Positions 60,517 through 64,000 of a stretch of 64,000 nucleotides of DNA are shown in pieces. The notes under the pieces were generated by a model, which saw nothing but the letters and a program-made list of their open reading frames with translations, ran no database searches and was not told where the DNA came from. Origin of the DNA: Candidatus Neomicrothrix sp. UBA814 (GTDB taxonomy: Bacteria; Actinomycetota; Acidimicrobiia; Acidimicrobiales; Poriferisodalaceae); assembly GCA_002296525.1 (NCBI GenBank), contig DBIA01000017.1, positions 1 through 64,000 on the forward strand. The letters are read 5' to 3'. A program made the position numbers and the translations under genes. Position 1 is the first letter of the stretch. Each line of letters begins with the position of its first letter.

Positions 60517-60993
60517 ATGAGCGAACCAATTATGAGTCACAGCGAGTCGATCGAAATTAACGCATCCCCTGAAACTGTTTGGTCTCTGGTGACCAATATG
60601 GAGCGATACGGAGAGTGGAGTTCGGAAAACACCGGCGGCTATTGGCGAAAAAACGAAGATGGAGTGCCGGGCACCGGTGAGGTCGGCGACGAATTTGTCG
60701 GAATTAACCGTCGAGGTGACGATGAGTGGAAGGCGCTAGTTGAAATTATTGTCCGTGAAGAAAACAAGGCCTTTGCCTTCGTAACGGGTGGCAGCGCAAT
60801 GAACCTTATTCACTGGCGTTACGACATAGAACCCACCGATTCAGGCACCACCTTGACCGAATCATGGGCGCTGATGAATCTGTCTCCTTTAATGATTGAA
60901 CATGGTGACGAAGAAATTCAATACCGAGCCGCCAATGCGAAAGAGAGCATCACGGCGACGCTCAAAGGAATGAAGGCGGCGGCCGAAAGCTAA
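60517..60993 (+). CDS. SRPBCC-family (START-like) protein
   Basis: 158 aa. The first strand is S-I-E-I-N-A-S-P-E-T-V-W-S-L-V-T and is followed by a W-S-S-E loop, strands through V-E-I-I-V-R-E-E-N and T-T-L-T-E-S-W. The long C-terminal helix (A-K-E-S-I-T-A-T-L-K-G-M) closes the cavity, the general SRPBCC layout. Ligand unknown. Start ATG 60517. Next gene 3 bp downstream, so co-transcribed. Confidence 0.82.
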   Translation: MSEPIMSHSESIEINASPETVWSLVTNMERYGEWSSENTGGYWRKNEDGVPGTGEVGDEFVGINRRGDDEWKALVEIIVREENKAFAFVTGGSAMNLIHWRYDIEPTDSGTTLTESWALMNLSPLMIEHGDEEIQYRAANAKESITATLKGMKAAAES

Positions 60994-60996
60994 TCG

Positions 60997-62412
60997 GTGA
61001 AGATTAGCGGCCCATTCGTCGTCGCCTGTTTAGCTGGGTTGCTCAGCGGGCTCGACACATCGGTCAATATCGCATTTCCAGCTATCACAGCCGCATTTGA
61101 AATCGATGTTTCCCAGATTCAATGGGTAGTGGTCAGCTTTGTTCTGACTTACTCGGTGTTGTTACTCCCTGCGGGACGCCTCGGCGACCGCATTGGTCAT
61201 GGGCGAATAATGGTGATCGGCATCGTCGTCCAAGGCCTTGCATTCGTTTGGTGTTCTCTAGCCTCGTCGTTCGAGTTTTTCTTGCTGGCGCGCGTGAGCC
61301 AGGGAGCCTCAATGGCTCTGATCTTGGGGACAGCGCCTGCGCTCGTAACTTTGTCAGTTTCTGAAAGACACCAGCCCAGAGCACTGGGAATTTTCGCGAT
61401 GACAACAGCAGCTGGTCTGGCAGCGGGCGCGCCAGTCGGAGGTTTGTTGCTTCAGGCATGGGACTGGCAATCGGTTTACGCGTTCCGGGTTCCCTATATG
61501 GGAGTGCTTCTGGTCGCGGCTCTTCTATCGGGTTTGCATAGGCCAGGAGTAATGAAGAGTAAGCAGCCTCTTGACCTATTCGGGGCAGTGACCCTTGCTC
61601 TGGGCTTAGGGCTGACCTTGTTCGTTGCCAGCCGCGGTTTGATGTGGGGCTGGACCTCGCCCATAACGATCGCCCTAGCTCTGGTTGCAATGGCGTCGTT
61701 AGTGGTCTTTCGCGGCGTCGAAAAGCGGGCGAGTCTCCCGCTGGTAGATATGTCACTGTTTCGAAAACAGGGCTTTGGGCGAGCTAACTTGCTGAACGCT
61801 TTAGCCAACGCCTCGATGTTCAGTATTTGGTTTCTTGGGCCTTACCTGCTCGTTGATATCAGAGGTCATGGTCCTATCGCTGGCGGTCTTATTTTGGGAA
61901 TAGCGCCAACCAGTACTGCCATCTCAGCGTGGTTAACGGGCCGAATGATTGAACGACTAGGACTCTTGACACTCACAAGGTTTGGGCTTGCCTGCCAAGG
62001 TGTCGGGCTAGTTCTTTTCAGCCAAATTGATTCCAACTCGACCATGTTTTCATTGGTTGTCGCTCTCTGCCTGGTGGGAATCGGACTCGGAAGCTTCCAA
62101 GTACCGAATATGAGTTTTGTTATGGCATCGCTGTCACGTTCTCAGCAAGGCGTGGCAGGAGGAATGACGCAAATGGTGCGCACAGCGGGGCTCGTCGGAG
62201 GTTTAGCGGTATGGAACACCGCGTTTGTCGGACTGCGAGATCGGCGATCTCGATCACTGGGGGTTGAAGAAGTGATGGCCCCAGAAGTGTTTGTGCCGAC
62301 CTTCGGCCAGGTTGTTGGTATGTCAGGGGGACTCGCGATTGTGGCGCTTATCTTGACGATTGGAGTCAGGTTTGACGATCAACTCACTTCTGAGCTTCTC
62401 GACGAGAAGTGA
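60997..62412 (+). CDS. MFS transporter, DHA2 (14-helix) type
   Basis: 471 aa, about 14 hydrophobic helices. The first helix has L-D-T-S-V-N-I-A-F-P (motif D-x-T-x-V-N-V-A-L-P of DHA2), the loop 2-3 motif G-R-L-G-D-R-I-G-H-G-R lies near residue 62, and helix 5 has A-A-G-L-A-A-G-A-P-V-G-G near 132. An exporter of drugs or natural products by family. GTG 60997 is 3 bp after the SRPBCC stop. Its last 29 bp overlap the convergent selenoprotein gene. Confidence 0.87.
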   Translation: MKISGPFVVACLAGLLSGLDTSVNIAFPAITAAFEIDVSQIQWVVVSFVLTYSVLLLPAGRLGDRIGHGRIMVIGIVVQGLAFVWCSLASSFEFFLLARVSQGASMALILGTAPALVTLSVSERHQPRALGIFAMTTAAGLAAGAPVGGLLLQAWDWQSVYAFRVPYMGVLLVAALLSGLHRPGVMKSKQPLDLFGAVTLALGLGLTLFVASRGLMWGWTSPITIALALVAMASLVVFRGVEKRASLPLVDMSLFRKQGFGRANLLNALANASMFSIWFLGPYLLVDIRGHGPIAGGLILGIAPTSTAISAWLTGRMIERLGLLTLTRFGLACQGVGLVLFSQIDSNSTMFSLVVALCLVGIGLGSFQVPNMSFVMASLSRSQQGVAGGMTQMVRTAGLVGGLAVWNTAFVGLRDRRSRSLGVEEVMAPEVFVPTFGQVVGMSGGLAIVALILTIGVRFDDQLTSELLDEK

Positions 62413-63439
62413 AAGCGTTTACGCCGACAAGTTCGCGAATTTGAATGGATGGTTCGACAGAGCCGGCATCAAGCGGAGTGCCGGTGGCGTCGGCAATACG
62501 AGTCATCATGTAGAAGTGCGCGGACACTGCCACTGCATCTACCAATACATCCGCGCCCGCAGCTTCGATGACCTGATCCTTGATGGATGCCAATTGACCT
62601 TGATCTTCGTTGTATATGGCTTCACACAACCTTGAAAGCAGAGCTCCGTGTTCGACGCCGCCATCACCCGACTCGGAATTATCGATGGCCTCGAAAGTGA
62701 CTTCGGCATCTTGGTTCATGCCGCTCAGACCGAGCAGCAACGCATGGCTGGTCGTTCAATAAAAGCACTCATTCAACTTCGAAGTTCTTGCAGCGATCAC
62801 TTCAACCTGCATTCTTGAAAGTGAATTCTGGTCGGAGACCAGATCGGATAGAAGGTCACCTAATCCGACATATTGAACTGACGACAACAACTGCATTGAT
62901 TCGTTTTCAAAAGGAACAGCGCTCAACGCTTTCACCACATTGGGTCCCTTTATTTGAGCGGTAGGGACCCAATGTGAGGTGACTTGGACAGAAGGGTCTG
63001 GAGACCTTGCGGGCTCAATACCAGATGGTTCAGGGAGGGACACGCGTTCGAGGTCCAGGGCGTCGGCGAACCGATCCACGGCGTTGGCCTGCGCGACTAC
63101 ACCAACAAGTTCCGCATATGCCTCAGGGTTGAGGCCCCGACCCACAATCGAAGCATGCCATTCAGCGGTCAGTGTCCCTGGGTGATTGGTGATTCGCCAA
63201 ATTGCGTCCACCGCAGCGGTAGGCAGAATGTTTTCACCTGAGACGAGCCCTTCAAATTCGCTAGGGGATTCCCACGGAGCGAGCGGTTCGGCATCTCGTG
63301 CTGCGCGAACCTGCTCAACTATCGCTAGGCGTTCCGCACCTGACCACCAAAGCCCGGTAGAAGCCCATCTTTTCGCCAATTCTTCATGCGCGTCGTTTAG
63401 ATCTGGCCTAATTGGAAGTTCAGTCGAATATGCGGGCAT
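62384..63439 (-). CDS. Selenoprotein: large two-repeat AhpD-like protein with CxxU motif (in-frame TGA at 62756-62758)
   Basis: Read through the TGA, 351 aa with Sec228. Start ATG 63439, without an obvious ribosome site. It shares the layout of the 35425-36543 protein: E-L-P-I-R-x-D-L at the N-terminus, W-W-x-G-x-E-R-L-A-I, P-W-E-S-P, G-T-L-T-x-E-W, then H-W-V-P, ending in N-E-C-F-Y-U-T-T-S-H, again CxxU-x3-H. The frame then runs on for 124 codons with Y-M-M-T-R-I-A-D-A-T-G-T as the AhpD core end. A hairpin (62753-62728) follows the TGA. Divergent from a DyP-type peroxidase gene, so a peroxide-related job is plausible. Confidence 0.85.
62728..62753 (-). promoter_or_regulatory. SECIS-like hairpin after TGA 62756-62758
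   Basis: Two nt after the TGA, GACCAGC pairs with GCT-C-GGTC (one bulged C), a 7-bp stem with an 11-nt loop that contains GCGTTG. It sits where bacterial SECIS elements lie. Confidence 0.5.
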
Positions 63440-63554
63440 ACCAAATATTTACATATATGAACTTTATGTTCACGAAAGATTTGTCTGATGGGCACTGAAT
63501 AAGATAAGGAAGTAACGTACGATTCAGAACACTCACCAGCACGAAGGAGCGACG

Positions 63555-64000
63555 ATGGCGACACCTCAAAGAGCCATTTTTAATGGGATGGGTCAAAACC
63601 AGTGGTACGTGCACCTGAGCCGCACGGAGGGTGCGGATTTGGGAGCGATCAAATCAGCACTGAAAGACCTTCGAGCCGCATGTGCCTCCGAGGATATTAA
63701 CCTCACCCTCGGATTTGGCCCAGGGCTACTACCCGACCTCACCGACGACGTACCTGAAGACTTTCAGGTGTACGAAACAGTTGAGTCAGATGATGGCTCA
63801 GGGCGTCAAGCAAAAGGAACTCAAGAAGAGTTGTTGCTGTGGCTCAACCATGACGACAAAGACAAGGTCTGGAAGGCCCAGTACGACGCCCGTTCAGCGC
63901 TCGAAGGTCATATGGCAGTTGCTCGTGAGACGCCGACCTTTATTTACGGTGACTCACTTGATATGACCGGCTTCAAAGACGGAACTGGTAACCCCGCTGA
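63555..64000 (+). CDS. DyP-type heme peroxidase, 5' part (runs off the window)
   Basis: 148 codons visible; the gene continues beyond the end. ATG 63555 has AGGAG 5 nt upstream. T-L-G-F-G-P-G-L-L near residue 56 and, at the end, M-T-G-F-K-D-G-T-G-N-P, the G-x-x-D-G motif whose Asp is needed for peroxide cleavage in dye-decolorising peroxidases. No signal peptide, so cytoplasmic or encapsulin-bound; a C-terminal cargo tag would lie outside the window. Divergent (115 bp) from the third AhpD-like selenoprotein gene. Confidence 0.9.
   Translation, partial: MATPQRAIFNGMGQNQWYVHLSRTEGADLGAIKSALKDLRAACASEDINLTLGFGPGLLPDLTDDVPEDFQVYETVESDDGSGRQAKGTQEELLLWLNHDDKDKVWKAQYDARSALEGHMAVARETPTFIYGDSLDMTGFKDGTGNPA

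Noticed and set aside
61133..61756. 207-codon minus-strand frame
   Set aside because: Antisense shadow of the DHA2 transporter; composition is not protein-like.
1..64000. CRISPR arrays, insertion sequences, prophage genes, integrase or attachment sites
   Set aside because: No regularly spaced repeats, transposase, integrase or phage structural motifs were seen on either strand.

Overview
The window reads as actinobacterial chromosome of moderate GC (about half, by eye). The gene families suggest a marine Acidimicrobiia-like bacterium; this is inference. Support comes from six luciferase-like (F420/FMN) oxidoreductases, a DUF2236 oxygenase, several CoA-transferase and crotonase genes, a cobalamin light-sensor cluster and a cupin resembling DMSP lyases. 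I see no insertion sequence, prophage, CRISPR array or rRNA. One tRNA-Arg(CCT) is present at 4476-4548 (-).

Region 1 (1-8.4 kb): the 3' part of an acidic, proline-rich surface-type protein; two paralogous small membrane proteins (946-1299 and 8021-8389), each followed by a strong hairpin terminator; an MFS pump, a DsbB-like protein and a DMSP-lyase-like cupin in tandem; and a lipoprotein/DUF2236 pair.

Region 2 (about 6.5-22 kb) looks like a light and photo-oxidative stress island. A plus-strand unit holds a P450 fused to an ABC1/UbiB kinase, a B12-binding regulator with the CarH-type W-x9-EH signature, an SDR-DUF2867 protein and a DUF1295 protein, with an FAD oxidoreductase just upstream. 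A converging minus-strand unit holds Fe/Mn superoxide dismutase, a heme-barrel (nitrobindin-like) protein, a group 2-type sigma factor, a photolyase and an acyltransferase. A further minus-strand unit has small membrane proteins and an SRPBCC protein. Four places in the island carry the palindrome TTTAGNNCTAAA (two copies at one of them). Three lie just upstream of a transcription unit, so I propose it as the operator of this regulon.

Region 3 (22-64 kb) is rich in small-molecule catabolism: an aldolase/PhyH/TauD unit, a ThDP enzyme/hotdog/methyltransferase unit, six LLM oxidoreductases, two family III CoA-transferases, three crotonases, two acyl-CoA-dehydrogenase-fold enzymes, SDRs, MFS transporters, an epoxide-hydrolase-like enzyme and others. 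Embedded in it are three AhpD-like genes each interrupted by one in-frame TGA exactly where the second cysteine of the CxxC redox motif belongs: 36543-35425 (-), 36609-37163 (+) and 63439-62384 (-). Reading continues in the same frame after each TGA, and hairpins follow directly. The one after 36861 has a GGUCU loop at the spacing of the E. coli fdhF SECIS. I interpret all three as selenoproteins with a CxxU active site. A conventional gene caller would split or truncate each of them. The window ends inside a DyP-type peroxidase gene divergent from the third selenoprotein.
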